DNA of 5,708 bases, from the NCBI GenBank assembly GCA_030642325.1, contig DAOWNY010000120.1, positions 1 through 5,708 of the forward strand. The letters run 5' to 3'. This stretch comes from Deltaproteobacteria bacterium. GTDB lineage: Bacteria > Desulfobacterota > DAOWNY01. The stretch's first letter is position 1; each line of letters opens with the position of its first letter. Below, in pieces: positions 5,450-5,708 of the stretch. Under the pieces are notes generated by a model. It worked only from the letters and a program-made list of their open reading frames with translations. It ran no database searches and was not told where the DNA came from. The position numbers and the translations under genes were made by a program.

Positions 5450-5487
5450 TTTTAATCTTCTTATGTTTAATGTAATAGAAGTTAAAA
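5450..5487. other. Imperfect AT-rich hairpin at the end of the amidohydrolase gene
   Basis: TTTTAA-T-CTTCT (5450-5461) pairs with AGAAG-TTAAAA (5477-5487) over 11 bp with one bulge and a 15-base loop. It overlaps the amidohydrolase stop codon (complement of 5482-5484). There is no GC-rich core and no U-tract after it, so it is a weak terminator candidate; it might act as a 3' end stabiliser. Confidence 0.2.
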
Positions 5488-5708
5488 CAGCCCCAATAGC
5501 CGGTTTGCATTTTGCCCTAAAATTCCTTCCAGCACTGAAGAACTTAACGGCAGGGCCTTGATTTGGTTTACATTATCTAAAATGGAGGTTACATCCGGAT
5601 AATCTGAGCCAAAAATTACCTTTTCGCCAACCCTCTCCAATTGAGGAAAATAAGTAAGCAGTTTTCGAGGAGGCAATCCCGAAATTTCAAGATGAATATT
5701 CTTATGTA
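5482..5708 (-). CDS. Amidohydrolase-family (metal-dependent hydrolase) C-terminus, partial
   Basis: The reading frame is open from the right window edge to TAA at 5484-5482, showing the last 74 residues. It begins HKNIHLEISGLPPRKLLTYF, then PQLERVGEKVIFGSDYPDVT, and ends with ILGQNANRLLGLF. The FGSDYP motif contains the conserved Asp at the end of a TIM-barrel strand that serves as metal ligand/catalytic base in Amidohydro_2 enzymes. The N-A-x-R-L-L-G-L end is the usual C-terminal helix of that family. Such enzymes hydrolyse or decarboxylate cyclic or aromatic substrates; this one's substrate cannot be told from the C-terminus. An internal TTG at 5676 could be mistaken for a start, but the family alignment continues upstream of it, so the gene is truncated only by the window. 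It is tail-adjacent to the 365-base gap. Confidence 0.85.
   Translation of the reverse strand, partial: HKNIHLEISGLPPRKLLTYFPQLERVGEKVIFGSDYPDVTSILDNVNQIKALPLSSSVLEGILGQNANRLLGLF

Larger units (their letters stand above)
5117..5481. other. 365-base AT-rich intergenic region
   Basis: No convincing gene. It holds the upstream region of the minus-strand His/Cys gene, with a possible -10 element TATATT (minus strand, 5155-5150) but no good -35, and the dyad at 5175-5203. It also holds a doubtful 32-codon plus-strand ORF (5230-5328), an A/T-only inverted repeat (5340-5348 with 5364-5372), a strong AAAAAGGAGG Shine-Dalgarno at 5401-5410 with no usable start codon, and an imperfect hairpin (5450-5487) overlapping the end of the amidohydrolase gene. 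Confidence 0.6.

Noticed and set aside
5431..5507. 10-base direct repeat AGCCGGTTTG at 5431-5440 and 5498-5507 as an attachment site or duplication scar
   Set aside because: It is short, one copy is simply codons of the amidohydrolase C-terminus, and nothing mobile lies between them.
1..5708. CRISPR array, tRNA/rRNA genes, insertion sequence or transposase
   Set aside because: No regularly spaced repeats, no tRNA-like cloverleaf or rRNA sequence, and no transposase-like reading frame was seen on either strand.

Overview
The window reads as ordinary chromosomal DNA of a diderm (Gram-negative), probably anaerobic bacterium. The diderm call rests on two outer-membrane beta-barrel proteins: a porin and a TonB-dependent receptor, each with a signal peptide and a C-terminal phenylalanine. 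A molybdate-binding protein, a TusA-family protein and the wreck of a selenium gene pair (yedF-selD) fit an anaerobe such as a member of the Desulfobacterota, but that placement is inference.

Layout. Positions 1-36 hold a short palindromic repeat. A + strand pair follows: a molbindin (107-322) and a TusA/SirA/YedF-type CPxP sulfur carrier (342-575). Positions 669-898 carry something that is not an intact gene. The first 34 codons of a second TusA/YedF-like protein run in one frame and join directly to the last 44 codons of selenide, water dikinase (SelD) in another frame, with an in-frame TAG in the SelD part. I read this as the product of a large internal deletion in an old yedF-selD operon; an 8-base word at the junction satisfies both reading frames. 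A consensus-like promoter still sits upstream. After a hairpin at 1005-1033 comes a porin of the OprO/OprP type with a coiled-coil neck (1103-2503). It converges on a TonB-dependent receptor (4702-2654, minus strand), and the two share a bidirectional terminator at 2593-2640.

Upstream of the receptor, on the same strand, is a small one-pass membrane protein rich in His and Cys (5116-4814). It resembles DUF2946-type proteins that often accompany metal-related TonB receptors. A 365-base gap (5117-5481) holds a 7-bp dyad, a doubtful 32-codon ORF and a strong Shine-Dalgarno sequence with no start codon behind it. The window ends inside the C-terminus of an amidohydrolase-family enzyme on the minus strand, which runs off the right edge.

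How they fit together. The left third looks like the remains of a selenium/molybdenum/sulfur-transfer locus, of which mop and one tusA-like gene survive. The middle and right look like outer-membrane nutrient uptake: a general or anion porin and a receptor, plus a small His/Cys protein, plausibly for a metal such as copper or zinc. I see no clear evidence of a wholly new system. The strongest unusual signals are the yedF/selD deletion scar and the receptor/His-Cys protein pair.
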